A stretch of 64,000 nt of DNA from contig NZ_CANMPM010000005.1 of the NCBI RefSeq assembly GCF_947499845.1, positions 62,001 through 126,000 of the forward strand, written 5' to 3'. How positions within the stretch are numbered: the stretch's first letter is position 1; the number at the start of each line of letters is the position of its first letter. Below the pieces are notes generated by a model that was not told the DNA's origin, did no database searches, and worked only from the letters and a program-made list of their open reading frames with translations. The DNA is from an uncultured Pseudokineococcus sp. (lineage in GTDB: Bacteria; Actinomycetota; Actinomycetes; Actinomycetales; Quadrisphaeraceae). Of this stretch, positions 1 through 8,758 are shown piece by piece. The position numbers and the translations under genes are program-made.

Positions 1-538
1 CCTCGCGGAGCAGGAGGACGGCGCGCTGGCGCGGCGGCAGGTGCTGCAGGACCGCGACGAAGGCCAGGCGCACCTGCTCGCGGGCGACCGCCACGTCGGC
101 GGGGTCGCCCTCCGGCAGCACGCGGGCCGACGGCGCCGGCGTCAGCCAGACCGACTCCTCCAGCGGCGCGCCGAGGGACGAGGCGACGGGCTCGGACGGC
201 GCCGCGGAGACGTCCACCGGCATCGCCCGCCGCTTCGCGCCGGCGAGCTCGTCGAGGCAGACGTTGGTGGCGATGCGGTACAGCCACGTGCGCAGGCTGG
301 CCCGCCCGTCGAAGCGGTCGAGGCCGCGCCAGGCCCGCACCAGCGTCTGCTGGACGGCGTCCTCGGCGTCGACCGCGGAGCCGAGCATCCGGTAGCAGTG
401 GGCCGTGAGCTCGCGGCGGTGGGCCTCGAGGTCGGCGTGGTCGTGCCGGGGCCGCTCCTGGACGGTCGGGGGCGCGGTCGGCGCCGCCGCCGTGCTCGTG
501 CCGGTCGGCGGTGCGGTCGTCGCCTGCGCGTCCCCCAC
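1..538 (-). CDS. ECF-type RNA polymerase sigma factor, 3' end cut by window
   Basis: Sigma-70 family factor of the extracytoplasmic type, directing RNA polymerase to alternative promoters. Reading leftward from GTG at 538, the protein has an Ala/Thr/Pro-rich leader of about 30 residues, then a clear region 2 ([19 protein letters not shown], then [19 protein letters not shown] and [14 protein letters not shown]), a variable linker, and the beginning of region 4 ([13 protein letters not shown]) at the window edge. The HCYRMLGS start of region 2 is typical of the SigG/SigJ-like ECF groups that often carry a C-terminal SnoaL-like domain; whether one follows here lies outside the window. No good ribosome binding site precedes the GTG, so the start is tentative. 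No anti-sigma gene is visible in the window. Confidence 0.85.
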   Translation of the reverse strand, partial: MGDAQATTAPPTGTSTAAAPTAPPTVQERPRHDHADLEAHRRELTAHCYRMLGSAVDAEDAVQQTLVRAWRGLDRFDGRASLRTWLYRIATNVCLDELAGAKRRAMPVDVSAAPSEPVASSLGAPLEESVWLTPAPSARVLPEGDPADVAVAREQVRLAFVAVLQHLPPRQRAVLLLRE

Positions 539-811
539 GGCGCCGGACGGTAGTCCCGCGCGCGCCCGCGCGGTAGGTCCCCGCCGGGACGGCGCCCCCG
601 GCCGTCCTCGCGGGCGAGGCACGCCTCACCCGACGGCGCGAGCGCGACGCGCCGGTCGTGCCGCGCACTGCTCCGTCCGGGGGAACGGGTGCCCCGGGCC
701 CCTTCCAGGGCTGGAGCTGGTGCGGTAGCGGGTGCCACCCTCTTCCCCGTCGGAGGAACCGCCCAGACCGAGGTGGTCCGCTCCGCGCGTGCTCCGGGGG
801 GAGGTGTCGTC

Positions 812-2113
812 GTGGTCCGTCCCGTCGTGCTCCCCGCCGCGCCGGCCGTGCCCGTGCCGCGGGCGCCGGTCGCCGGCGACGAGCTGCCCGCCACGGGGCC
901 GCTGCCCGCGCGGCCCGACCCGGCCTTCGACCGCTTCGCCCGCCTCGTGCGCTCGGGGCTCGAGGTGCCGATCTCGCTCGTGTCCCTCGTCTCCCGCGAG
1001 GGCCAGGCCGTGCCGGGCGCCTCGGGGCTGCCGGCCGGCCAGGAGGACGACCGTCGCCACGACCTCCGCCACTCGATCTGCCGCTCGGTCGTCCGCGCCG
1101 GCCGGACGGTCGTGCACCCCGACGTCCGGCTCGTGCCCGAGCTCGACGGCGTGCCCGCGCCGGGCCTCGGGATCGTCGCCTACCTCGGCACCCCGCTGCG
1201 CGACGTGACCGGCCGGGTCGTCGGGGCCCTGTGCGCCCTGGACACCCGCCCGCGCGACTGGGCGGACGACGAGGTCGCCGTCCTCGAGGAGCTGGCCGCC
1301 GCCGCGGCGTCCGAGCTGGCGCTGCGCCAGCTGCTGCAGGAGCGCCGCACGGTCGTCCGCACCCTGCAGGAGGGCCTGACCGACCGCGTCGTCAGCCCTC
1401 CGGGGCTCGAGGTGCGCGTGCGGTCGCTCCCGGGCCTGGACGGCGAGCGCGCGGGCGGGGACTGGTGCGACGTCGTCGTCCGCGGCGACCGCGGCGACGC
1501 CGGAGCGGGCGCCGCGGGCCCGGTGCTCGTGCTCGGCGACGTCATGGGGCACGACGCTCGGGCGTCCGCCGTCATGGGGCAGCTGCGGGTCATGGCGCGC
1601 ACCACGGCCTGGTCCTTCCCCGAGGACGGGCCGGCGCAGGTGCTCGGTCGCGTCGACCGCGCCATGGCGGGGCTCGGCGTCGCGAGCATGGCGACGTGCG
1701 TCGTCGCCCGCGTCGAGACGGTGCCCGGCACCTGTCCGGGGGCACCGGTCCGGCACCGCCTGCGCTGGACGAGCGCCGGCCACCCGCCCCCGCTCCTCGT
1801 GCGCGCCGACGGGTCGGCGGAGCTGCTCGGGCAGCAGCCCGGCGTCCCGCTGGGCGTCGCGCCGGACGTCGAGCGCACCGAGGCGGTCGTCGACCTGCCG
1901 CCGGGCGCCACGGTGCTGCTCTACTCCGACGGGCTCGTCGAGCGCCGCGACGCGTGCCTCGGGGCACGGCTGCGGCACCTCGCCCGGGCGGCGGGGCGCC
2001 GCGCGGGCGCCCCGCTGGCCGAGCTCGTCGACGCGGTCGTCGCCGAGATGCTCGACGACGACGCCGGGTGCGCCCGCGACGACGTCGCGCTCCTCGCCGT
2101 CCGCGCGCGCTGA
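812..2113 (+). CDS. GAF domain / PP2C-type serine phosphatase (RsbU-like)
   Basis: A cytosolic protein of 433 residues: an N-terminal GAF sensor domain (about residues 30-160, with the HDLRHSICRSVV and YLGTPLRD stretches typical of GAF) followed by a SpoIIE/RsbU-type PP2C phosphatase. The phosphatase metal motifs are all visible: GDWCDVV, GDVMGHDARAS, YSDGLVE and DDVALLAVR. Such proteins dephosphorylate anti-sigma-factor antagonists in partner-switching stress cascades. The GTG at 812 was chosen because GGGGGGAGG lies 7 nt upstream; an upstream in-frame extension from 689 lacks such a site. A cut ECF sigma gene lies divergently upstream, but no rsbW/rsbV-like partner is present, so the target is unknown. 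Confidence 0.88.
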   Translation: MVRPVVLPAAPAVPVPRAPVAGDELPATGPLPARPDPAFDRFARLVRSGLEVPISLVSLVSREGQAVPGASGLPAGQEDDRRHDLRHSICRSVVRAGRTVVHPDVRLVPELDGVPAPGLGIVAYLGTPLRDVTGRVVGALCALDTRPRDWADDEVAVLEELAAAAASELALRQLLQERRTVVRTLQEGLTDRVVSPPGLEVRVRSLPGLDGERAGGDWCDVVVRGDRGDAGAGAAGPVLVLGDVMGHDARASAVMGQLRVMARTTAWSFPEDGPAQVLGRVDRAMAGLGVASMATCVVARVETVPGTCPGAPVRHRLRWTSAGHPPPLLVRADGSAELLGQQPGVPLGVAPDVERTEAVVDLPPGATVLLYSDGLVERRDACLGARLRHLARAAGRRAGAPLAELVDAVVAEMLDDDAGCARDDVALLAVRAR

Positions 2114-2223
2114 CCGACCGCGAGCACCCCGGCGCCGGTCCGGTCCCGCTCCTCCGCGACCGCTCCTCCGCGACCGCTCTGCCGCGACCGCTCTGCCGTC
2201 GCGGGCCGTGGCAGGGTGCGGCC

Positions 2224-3222
2224 GTGCGAGCCCTCTGCGTGGTGGCGGCCGTGGTGCTCGCGACCGCCGCCGTCGTCACCTGCGCGCCGCTCCCGCTGGG
2301 GCTCTCGACGACGCCGGGCGTCACGCAGGCGGTGGCCCTGCGCGGGGCGGGTGCCCTGGCGCTGCTCGTCCTCGGGCTCGTCATCGGGCTGGCCGCCGTG
2401 GCGCTCCGACGGCGCCGGCGGCCGCTGGTGGCCGGGGCGCTCGCGGTCGTCCTCCTGGCCTGCGCGGCCGGCCACGTCGGCGTCCTCGCCGCGCGCGGGT
2501 GGGGCGGAGGGGGAGAGGCGCCGGCGCCCGACCTCGTCGTCGTCGCGCTCAACACCGAGGTCGACGGGGTGGCGCCCGAGGAGCTCGCCGCGCTCGTGGA
2601 GGAGACCAGGGCCGACGTCGTCGCCCTGCCCGAGACGTCGGAGGTCGCCGCGGAGGCCATGGCCGCGGCGGTGGAGCGGCGCACGGGCTCGGGCTTCGCC
2701 GTGCTCGCCGAGCAGGTCGACGACCGGCCGATCGCGGCCACGAGCCTGCTCGTGCACGAGCGCCTGGGCCCGCACGAGCGCGCCGACGCTCCGGCCCTCG
2801 ACCTCTCCGCCGTCGCCGCGGCGCCGGTCGACGGCGACGGCCCGGTCCTCGTCGCGGTGCACCCGCCGCCGCCGATCCCCGGGGCCTTCCCGCGGGAGCG
2901 GTGGGTGGAGCAGGTGGCCACCGCGGCCGCGGCGTGCACCGCCGCGCCGGGCGCCGTCGTCGCGGGGGACCTCAACGCGACGCTCGACCACGCCCCGCTC
3001 GCCGACGCCCTCGACGCCGGCCCCTGCGTGGACGCGGCGGCCGCCGCGGGTGCTGCGGCCTGGGGGACCTGGCCCGCGGCGGTGCCCGCCGTGCTCGGCG
3101 CGCCCATCGACCACGTGCTCGTCGACGGGCGCGCCTGGCAGCCGCTCTCGGCGCGGGTCGAGCGCGTGGGCGCGACCGACCACCGCGCGCTCGTCGTCGC
3201 GCTCGCCCGTCGGGACGGCTAG
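2224..3222 (+). CDS. membrane endonuclease/exonuclease/phosphatase-family protein
   Basis: 332 residues. Three hydrophobic segments fill the first ~90 residues, followed by an extracytoplasmic EEP-fold domain: ALNTEV (metal/substrate Asn region), ALPETS (catalytic Glu), GDLNAT, PIDHVLV and GATDHRALV (the terminal Asp-His pair). The family comprises metal-dependent phosphodiesterases/nucleases; the substrate cannot be predicted. The GTG start at 2224 lies 6 nt after CAGGGT, a -10-like hexamer, and has no convincing Shine-Dalgarno, which fits the leaderless pattern seen repeatedly in this window. It ends facing the AAA ATPase gene. Confidence 0.82.
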   Translation: MRALCVVAAVVLATAAVVTCAPLPLGLSTTPGVTQAVALRGAGALALLVLGLVIGLAAVALRRRRRPLVAGALAVVLLACAAGHVGVLAARGWGGGGEAPAPDLVVVALNTEVDGVAPEELAALVEETRADVVALPETSEVAAEAMAAAVERRTGSGFAVLAEQVDDRPIAATSLLVHERLGPHERADAPALDLSAVAAAPVDGDGPVLVAVHPPPPIPGAFPRERWVEQVATAAAACTAAPGAVVAGDLNATLDHAPLADALDAGPCVDAAAAAGAAAWGTWPAAVPAVLGAPIDHVLVDGRAWQPLSARVERVGATDHRALVVALARRDG

Positions 3223-3226
3223 GTGG

Positions 3227-3264
3227 CCGGAGCGCCCCTCGATCTCTCGGCGTCGCCGCTCCGG
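3227..3264. terminator. weak hairpin between convergent genes
   Basis: CCGGAGCG at 3227-3234 pairs perfectly with CGCTCCGG at 3257-3264 around a 22-nt loop. It fills the short space between the stops of the EEP gene and the leftward AAA ATPase gene, so a bidirectional terminator is a reasonable reading. There is no T-run. Confidence 0.4.
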
Positions 3265-3288
3265 AGTGCACCGCGACGAGAGCTGCGT

Positions 3289-4521
3289 CTAGCCGACAGC
3301 CGGCCAGTCGCTCGTGAGGAACGCCTCGACCGCCCGGTGGCGGAACGAGTAGGGCTTCCCCCGGTCGATGATGCCGCGCACGGTGTCCAACCGCTGGGAG
3401 GTGGGACCGGCGGCGGAAGCCGAGGGGAAACCAGCCCGCTCGGCGATGCGCGTCAGCGTCCGATCCGCCGGAGGCAGCTGCGCCATGGCTTCGACGAGCT
3501 CGCGCTCGCGCGGCGGCAGCCGCCCGATGATGCGTTCGACGTGAGCGGCCGCCTCGCGCTGCGCGGTCCTCCAACCCGCCCTCACCTGGTCCGCGGTGAT
3601 GACGGCCTCCTCGCCGGCGTACCAGGCCTGCTGCCCGGCGAGCTGGAACAGGAAGGGTTCGCCGCGACACAGGTCGACGAGCACGGCGACCGCGTCCTGT
3701 GTCATGCGGACTGCTGTCATACCTCCCTGCTCGTCGGGTACTTCCCATCCTGGGATGACGAAGTCCTGCAGCGCGAGCACGAGGTCGTCGTCGTCGATCG
3801 CCTGGAGCACCGTCGTCGCGAACCGGCGGGCGAAGGTCGCTCCCTTCTGCGCTCCGGCTCGGTCCTCGAACTCCGGCAACCCGGTGAGGTAGACCGCGAT
3901 CGGGAGCGACTGCTCGATGTGCAGGCCCCCGGGGGCTCGGAAGCTCGTGCGGTGCGTCATGGCGTCGCCGAGCGCGATGAGGAGCTGCGAGAGCGCCCGC
4001 TCGTCGGTGATGTTCTGCACCTCGTCGACATGGACCAGGCATGCGACCTTCCTCGCCATGGCCGCCTGACCGATCTCCACGAGCAGCTCGCTGAGCACCA
4101 CGTGCGGCTCCGGTCCGGTGCGCTCCCGCAGGCTCAGTGAGACGCCGCTGGCGGCGACCGACTCGACGCGGCCGAGCAGGTCCGCGAGGCGCTTCTCCCG
4201 CTGGGAGGCCAGTCCTGCGTCCTGTGCGAGGACGAGCAGCGCGCGGGCGACGAGCTTGAGCGGGTCGGACCCGGAGGGCACCCGGATCTGGGGCGTCACC
4301 CAGTCGCCTGCCTCCGCAGCTTCTGCCGCGATCCTGCGAACGAGGGCGGACTTGCCCAGGCCGGGTTCGCCGAGGATGGTCCGGCCGCGCTCCGGCAACC
4401 CGTGCACCAGCCGAGGCCGCAGGACCGCTCGCCAGTCGACCAGTTGAGCGGTGCGCCCCGCCCACACCCGCGGCACGACGTCGGAACCGGGGTTGAAGGG
4501 GTTGTTCACGGGCGATCGCAT
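3289..4521 (-). CDS. AAA-family ATP-binding protein, standalone
   Basis: 410 residues, beginning MRSPVNNPFNPGSDVV. Walker A is GEPGLGKSAL (about residue 50) and Walker B is CLVHVDEVQN, followed by sensor-like and arginine-rich segments and a C-terminal part that could be a winged helix (ERAGFPSASAAGPTSQRL, ending YSFRHRAVEAFL). The layout resembles AAA_16/Orc1-Cdc6-like or STAND-type ATPases; its client is unknown. It has no operon partner. Codon use and GC are somewhat lower than in flanking genes, suggesting acquisition. ATG 4521 is preceded by an AT-rich stretch without a Shine-Dalgarno, so a leaderless or short-leader transcript is likely. Related single genes occur in other actinobacteria, from memory. 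Confidence 0.8.
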   Translation of the reverse strand: MRSPVNNPFNPGSDVVPRVWAGRTAQLVDWRAVLRPRLVHGLPERGRTILGEPGLGKSALVRRIAAEAAEAGDWVTPQIRVPSGSDPLKLVARALLVLAQDAGLASQREKRLADLLGRVESVAASGVSLSLRERTGPEPHVVLSELLVEIGQAAMARKVACLVHVDEVQNITDERALSQLLIALGDAMTHRTSFRAPGGLHIEQSLPIAVYLTGLPEFEDRAGAQKGATFARRFATTVLQAIDDDDLVLALQDFVIPGWEVPDEQGGMTAVRMTQDAVAVLVDLCRGEPFLFQLAGQQAWYAGEEAVITADQVRAGWRTAQREAAAHVERIIGRLPPRERELVEAMAQLPPADRTLTRIAERAGFPSASAAGPTSQRLDTVRGIIDRGKPYSFRHRAVEAFLTSDWPAVG

Positions 4522-4566
4522 GAAGATAAAGTTACCGCACGTCGGCTGGCGAGATAAGCTTATGCC
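4522..4566 (-). promoter_or_regulatory. AT-rich putative promoter/operator of the AAA ATPase gene
   Basis: Directly upstream of the ATPase start, in otherwise GC-rich DNA, the minus strand carries AAGCTTATCT and AACTTTATCT as near-direct repeats about 28 bp apart; the first overlaps the perfect palindrome ATAAGCTTAT (around 4553-4562). A repressor or autoregulatory site is inferred. The remaining DNA up to 4733 shows no gene. Confidence 0.4.
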
Positions 4567-4733
4567 CGGGCCGCCTCGGTCCCGCGCCCTGGGCATGCTC
4601 GATCTGGCCGGAGGGGGGCGTCGCGGGCGAGAAGTCGTCCGACGCACTGGCGGGCTGGGGGGTGACGGCATGGCGCGTCCGGGACGCCGACACGGTCGAC
4701 GCTCCGGACAGTGGGACGGCGCCCGCGTCCGAC

Positions 4734-6569
4734 TCAGCCCAGCTCGGCCAGGGCCGCGGCGCGCGCCGCGGCGGGGTCCGGCGCCGCGAGGGCCGCGGAC
4801 GCCGCCGCCCGGCACCGCTCGGGGGTGGCCGTCTGCAGGCGCGCGCCCACGGCGGGCAGCGCGGCGGCCGCCGCCGACAGCGAGGTGACGCCGAGCCCCA
4901 CGAGCACGCAGGCGAGCAGCGGGTCGGCGGCGGCCTCGCCGCAGACGCCCACGGGCTTGCCCGCCCGCTGCCCGGCGAGCGCCGTCATGGCCACGAGCGC
5001 GAGGACGGCGGGCTGCCAGGGGTCGTTGAGGTCGGCCAGGTCGCTCGAGAGGCGGTCGGCCGCCATGGCGTACTGCGTGAGGTCGTTGGTGCCGATCGAC
5101 AGGAAGTCGACGTGGTGGAGGAACCGCGCGGCCAGCAGCGCGACCGACGGCACCTCGACCATGACGCCGGGCACGAGCCCGCGGGCGCGCACCGCGGCGG
5201 CGAAGCCCTTGGCCTCGGCCTCCGTGGCGACCATCGGCGCCATCACCCAGGGCCGCAGGCCCGTGCGCTCGGCGGCCAGGGCGACGGCGTCGAGCTGGCG
5301 CTCGAGCAGCCCCGGGTCGCGGCGCACGACCCGCAGCCCGCGGACGCCGAGCGACGGGTTCTCCTCGTGCTCCGGCGTCGCGTAGGCGATGGGCTTGTCG
5401 GACCCGGCGTCGAGGGTGCGCAGGACGAGCTTGACGTCGACCAGCCCGTCGTCGCCCGAGCCGGCCGCCGCTCGGGCCCGCTCGGCGAACGGCGCGAGCA
5501 CCTCGGCGTAGACGGCGGCCTGCGCCTCGACGTCCGGCTCGACCGCGGTGCCGAGGAAGCACAGCTCGGTGCGGAAGAGGCCGACGCCCTCGGCGGGGCC
5601 GGCGGCGGCGGCGCGGGCGGCGGGGCCGTCGGCCACGTTGGCCAGCAGCGGGAACGGCGTGCCGTCGCCGAGGCGGCCCGGGCCCCGCCAGGCGGCCGCG
5701 GCGGCGCGGGCCGCGCGGTCGGCCTCGACGCGGCCCGCGGCGTGCTCTAGGTCGGGGTCGACCTGCACGGTGCCGGTGGTGCCGTCCACGAGCACCATGT
5801 CGCCCTCGGCGAGGGCCTGCGCGCCCTCGACGGCGACGACGCAGGGGATGCCCAGCTGCCGGGCGATGATCGCCGTGTGGCCCGTCGGGCCGCCGCCGCG
5901 CGTCACGAGCGCGCGCACGCGCAGCGGGTCGAGGCCGGCCGTGTCGGCGGGGGCGAGGTCCTCGGCCACGAGGACGCTGGCCACGTCGGGCCGGGGGACG
6001 CCGGGCTGCGGCTGGCCCGTGAGGTCGGCGACGACGCGGTCGCGCACGTCGTGCAGGTCGGTGACGCGGTCGGCCATGAGGCCGCCCATGGCCGCGAACA
6101 TCCGCGCGAACTTCTCGGCCGCGCCGGTGACGGCGACGTCGGCGGCAGCACCGGCCCGCGTGCGCTTGCGCACCTCGCCGAGGAAGCCGCGGTCGGCGGC
6201 CAGCTGGGCCGTCGCCTGGAGCACGGCGGCGGCGTCCCCCTCCGTGGCCTCCGCGCGGACCCGCAGGCGCTCGGCGACGGCGGCCGCCGACGCCCGGGCG
6301 CGCTCGAGCTCGGCGTCGCGCGCGTCCTCGGGGACGACGCCGGCGCCGCCGTCGGCCGGCACCTCCGGCAGCGCCGGGCGCGGCGCGGGGCGCACGACCG
6401 GGCCGACGGCGACGCCCGGGACCACGGGCGTGCCCCGCAGCGGTGCGCTCGTCCCGGCCGCGCCGGCCCCCGGCTCGGCGGACCGGTCGGCGGCGGGGTC
6501 GGCGAGGGCGCCGGCGCGCCCGGCCGGCGAGCCGTGGCCGGAGGGCTGCGGGGTGGTGGTCGAGGTCAC
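4734..6569 (-). CDS. ptsI: PTS enzyme I (phosphoenolpyruvate-protein phosphotransferase)
   Basis: Cytosolic first component of the phosphotransferase system; it takes phosphate from PEP and passes it to HPr. 611 residues, somewhat longer than the usual ~570 because of a Ser/Pro/Ala-rich N-terminal extension of about 45 residues. The phosphohistidine loop is GGGPTGHTAIIAR (His about 231), the PEP-binding part contains GLFRTELCFLG and FLSIGTNDLTQYAMAADR, and the C-terminal active-site Cys is in GVCGEAAADP. GTG 6569 has GGGAG 7-8 nt upstream. It is divergent from the fructose operon and shares its promoter region, so this enzyme I is probably induced with fructose uptake. Confidence 0.95.
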   Translation of the reverse strand: MTSTTTPQPSGHGSPAGRAGALADPAADRSAEPGAGAAGTSAPLRGTPVVPGVAVGPVVRPAPRPALPEVPADGGAGVVPEDARDAELERARASAAAVAERLRVRAEATEGDAAAVLQATAQLAADRGFLGEVRKRTRAGAAADVAVTGAAEKFARMFAAMGGLMADRVTDLHDVRDRVVADLTGQPQPGVPRPDVASVLVAEDLAPADTAGLDPLRVRALVTRGGGPTGHTAIIARQLGIPCVVAVEGAQALAEGDMVLVDGTTGTVQVDPDLEHAAGRVEADRAARAAAAAWRGPGRLGDGTPFPLLANVADGPAARAAAAGPAEGVGLFRTELCFLGTAVEPDVEAQAAVYAEVLAPFAERARAAAGSGDDGLVDVKLVLRTLDAGSDKPIAYATPEHEENPSLGVRGLRVVRRDPGLLERQLDAVALAAERTGLRPWVMAPMVATEAEAKGFAAAVRARGLVPGVMVEVPSVALLAARFLHHVDFLSIGTNDLTQYAMAADRLSSDLADLNDPWQPAVLALVAMTALAGQRAGKPVGVCGEAAADPLLACVLVGLGVTSLSAAAAALPAVGARLQTATPERCRAAASAALAAPDPAAARAAALAELG

Positions 6570-6685
6570 GTGGGGCTCCCGTCGTCGTCGACGGAGCGGG
6601 TGGGGACCCGCGCCGGTGGGGATCGTGGCGCGGTGCCCGGCGGAGCGCCCGACCGGGCGTCCGCCGGTCCGGCCGGCTCCTCGGG

Positions 6686-6732
6686 ACGCTAGGCACGACC
6701 CCTTGACATGTCAAGGCAACCGGGCGTAGAAC
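6686..6732. promoter_or_regulatory. overlapping divergent promoters on a 16-bp palindrome (ptsI / fru operon)
   Basis: CCTTGACATGTCAAGG (6701-6716) is a perfect palindrome holding two abutting TTGACA -35 boxes in opposite directions. Rightward: TTGACA 6703-6708, 18 nt, TAGAAC 6727-6732. Leftward: TTGACA (plus-strand 6714-6709), 17 nt, TAGCGT (plus-strand 6691-6686). A dimeric repressor bound to the palindrome would block both promoters; the adjacent DeoR-family regulator FruR is the natural candidate, by inference. Confidence 0.75.
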
Positions 6733-6823
6733 CAACCAACGCAACATCGGAACCACACGAAGCCACATCCGCCCGGTCGCGCCTCCCGCGGGCCGCCCGG
6801 GCCGACTCACGAGGGAGTGAGCC

Positions 6824-7618
6824 GTGTACCCACCTGAGCGCCAGGCGGCCATCGCCGCCCGCGTGGCCCGCGAGTCCCGCGTCTCCGTCACCGACCTCGC
6901 CCTCGAGCACGCCGTCACCACCGAGACCGTGCGTCGCGACCTCGCCGTCCTCGAGCGCGGCGGCGCCCTCCGGCGCGTGCACGGCGGCGCCGTCGCGCCC
7001 TCGGCGCTCGCGGCGCCGGAGACCCGCGTCGAGGAGCGCGATCGCGTGGCCCCCGAGGCGAAGGACCGCATCGCGGCCGCCGCGCTCGCGCAGCTGCCGC
7101 CCGGCACGTCGAGCGTCGCCCTCGACGCCGGCTCGACGACGGGCCGCCTCGCCGGCCTGCTCGCCACGTCGACGGGCGCGCTCGTCGAGGGCAGCTCGCT
7201 CGTCGTCGTCACCCACGCCGTGCACCTGGCCGCCCGCCTCGTCGGCGTCCCCGGGGTGGAGCTGCACCTCGTCGGGGGCCGGGTCCGGCCGATGACCGAG
7301 GCGGCCGTGGGCGCCGACACGGTGCGGGCCCTGGAGGACCTGCGCGTCGACGTCACCGTCCTCGGCGCCAACGGCTTCTCGGCCGAGGCGGGCTTCACGA
7401 CGCCGGACGCCGAGGAGGCCGCCGTCAAGCGCGCGCTCGTGCGGGCCGCGCGCCGGGTCGTCGTCCTCGCGGACGCCACCAAGGCCGGCCGCCAGGACCT
7501 GCACCGCTTCGCCCGCCTCGAGGAGGTCGACGTGCTCGTGACGGACGCGGCCCCCGCCGCGTCCGGCGGGGAGATCGCCGCCCTCGGGGCCGCCGGCGTC
7601 GACGTGGTGACGGCGTGA
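6824..7618 (+). CDS. fruR: DeoR/GlpR-family regulator of fructose uptake
   Basis: 264 residues. The N-terminal DeoR helix-turn-helix is clear (VSVTDLALEHAVTTETVRRD, then ERGGALRRVHGG), followed by a sugar-phosphate isomerase-like sensor domain with DAGSTTGRL and ADATKAG. The family senses phosphorylated sugars; next to fruK and fruA the expected ligand is fructose-1-phosphate. GTG 6824 follows an AGGGAG ribosome site. Its stop overlaps the fruK start by 4 bp (GTGA). It probably represses the operon from the palindrome at 6701-6716. Confidence 0.9.
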   Translation: MYPPERQAAIAARVARESRVSVTDLALEHAVTTETVRRDLAVLERGGALRRVHGGAVAPSALAAPETRVEERDRVAPEAKDRIAAAALAQLPPGTSSVALDAGSTTGRLAGLLATSTGALVEGSSLVVVTHAVHLAARLVGVPGVELHLVGGRVRPMTEAAVGADTVRALEDLRVDVTVLGANGFSAEAGFTTPDAEEAAVKRALVRAARRVVVLADATKAGRQDLHRFARLEEVDVLVTDAAPAASGGEIAALGAAGVDVVTA

Positions 7619-8646
7619 GCGCCCCCACGCCCGCGACCGCCGCGGGCGCGGTCGAGGTCGTCACCCTCACCGCCGCACCCAGCCTCGACCGCACGGTCGA
7701 GGTCGGCGGGCCGCTGCGCCGCGGCGCCGTGCAGCGCGCCACCGGCTCCGTCGTGGAGCCGGGCGGCAAGGGCGTCAACGTGGCGCGCGTGCTCGCGGCG
7801 GCCGGCCGCGGCGTCGTCGCGGTGCTCCCCGCGGACGCCGGCGACCCGCTGCTCGCGGCGCTCGCCGACGCCGGCCTGCCCGCCCGCCCGACGCCCGCCG
7901 GCGGGCCCGTGCGCACGAACACCGCCGTCACTGAGCCGGACGGGACGACGACGAAGGTCAACGAGGCCGGCCCCGAGCTCACCGCCGCCCGTGGCGCGGC
8001 GCTGCGCGAGGCCGTCCTCGACGCCGCCGAGGGGTCCCGCTGGGCCGTCCTGTCCGGCTCGCTGCCCCCGGGCGCCCCGGCCTCGCTCTACGCCGACCTC
8101 GTGGCGCCGCTGCGGGCGCGGGGCTGCGCCGTCGCCGTCGACACCTCCGGGCCCGCGCTGGCGGCGCTGCTGGGGCCGGGGGCCGACCCGGCGACCGCGC
8201 CCGACGTCGTCAAGCCCAACGGCGAGGAGCTCGGCGAGCTCGTCGGTGAGGACGGCGACGCCCTCGAGGCCGACCCCCGCTCCGCCGCGCGCGCGGCCCG
8301 CGCCCTTGTCGCCCGCGGGGTCGGCGCCGTCCTCGTGACCCTCGGCGCCCGCGGCGCCGTCCTCGTCACGGCCGAGGGCGCGTGGAGCGCGCTGCCGCCG
8401 CCGGTCGCGCCGCGCAGCACCGTCGGCGCGGGCGACTCCGCGCTCGCGGGCTACGTCCTCGCCGACCTGCGCGGCCTCGGGGCGGCTGAGCGCCTGCGCC
8501 TCGCCGTCGCCCACGGCTCCGCCGCCGCGGCGCTGCCCGGCTCGGCGCTGCCGCGGCCCGAGCAGGTGCGCGCCGACCTCGTCGAGGTCGCGCCGCTGGA
8601 CCTCGAGCCCCTCCACCTCGACCCGGTGCCCGCCGGGCCGTCCTGA
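7615..8646 (+). CDS. fruK: 1-phosphofructokinase
   Basis: 343 residues, PfkB-family sugar kinase converting fructose-1-phosphate to fructose-1,6-bisphosphate. Family marks: TAAPSLDRTVEV at the N-terminus, EPGGKGVNVARVLAAAG (substrate side), DVVKPNGEEL, and the C-terminal ATP/base motif TVGAGDSALAGYV. It starts at a GTG overlapping the fruR stop by 4 bp, implying translational coupling, and is followed after about 110 bp by fruA, the enzyme that makes its substrate. Confidence 0.93.
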   Translation: MSAPTPATAAGAVEVVTLTAAPSLDRTVEVGGPLRRGAVQRATGSVVEPGGKGVNVARVLAAAGRGVVAVLPADAGDPLLAALADAGLPARPTPAGGPVRTNTAVTEPDGTTTKVNEAGPELTAARGAALREAVLDAAEGSRWAVLSGSLPPGAPASLYADLVAPLRARGCAVAVDTSGPALAALLGPGADPATAPDVVKPNGEELGELVGEDGDALEADPRSAARAARALVARGVGAVLVTLGARGAVLVTAEGAWSALPPPVAPRSTVGAGDSALAGYVLADLRGLGAAERLRLAVAHGSAAAALPGSALPRPEQVRADLVEVAPLDLEPLHLDPVPAGPS

Positions 8647-8758
8647 CCCGCCCCTGCCTCACCACCCCGACCAGCACCTCACCGAGCACCAGCCCCGCAC
8701 CACGTCGCGCACCGCCCGTCCCCCCGCACCGTCACCGACGACGACCCGAGAGGCACCG

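Noticed and set aside
4545-4566. dif-like reading of ATAA-GC-TTATG near the AAA ATPase
   Set aside because: The central spacer is 2 bp rather than 6; it is a simple 10-bp palindrome.
6569-6692. ptsI start further upstream
   Set aside because: The promoter -10 lies at 6686-6691 and GTG 6569 has a good ribosome site; no longer frame is supported.
4522-8616. Very long open frame running leftward through ptsI, fruR and fruK
   Set aside because: It is the antisense or out-of-frame reading of well-supported genes; repetitive Arg/Pro/Ala composition and no domains. Only its 3' end (3289-4521) is a real gene.
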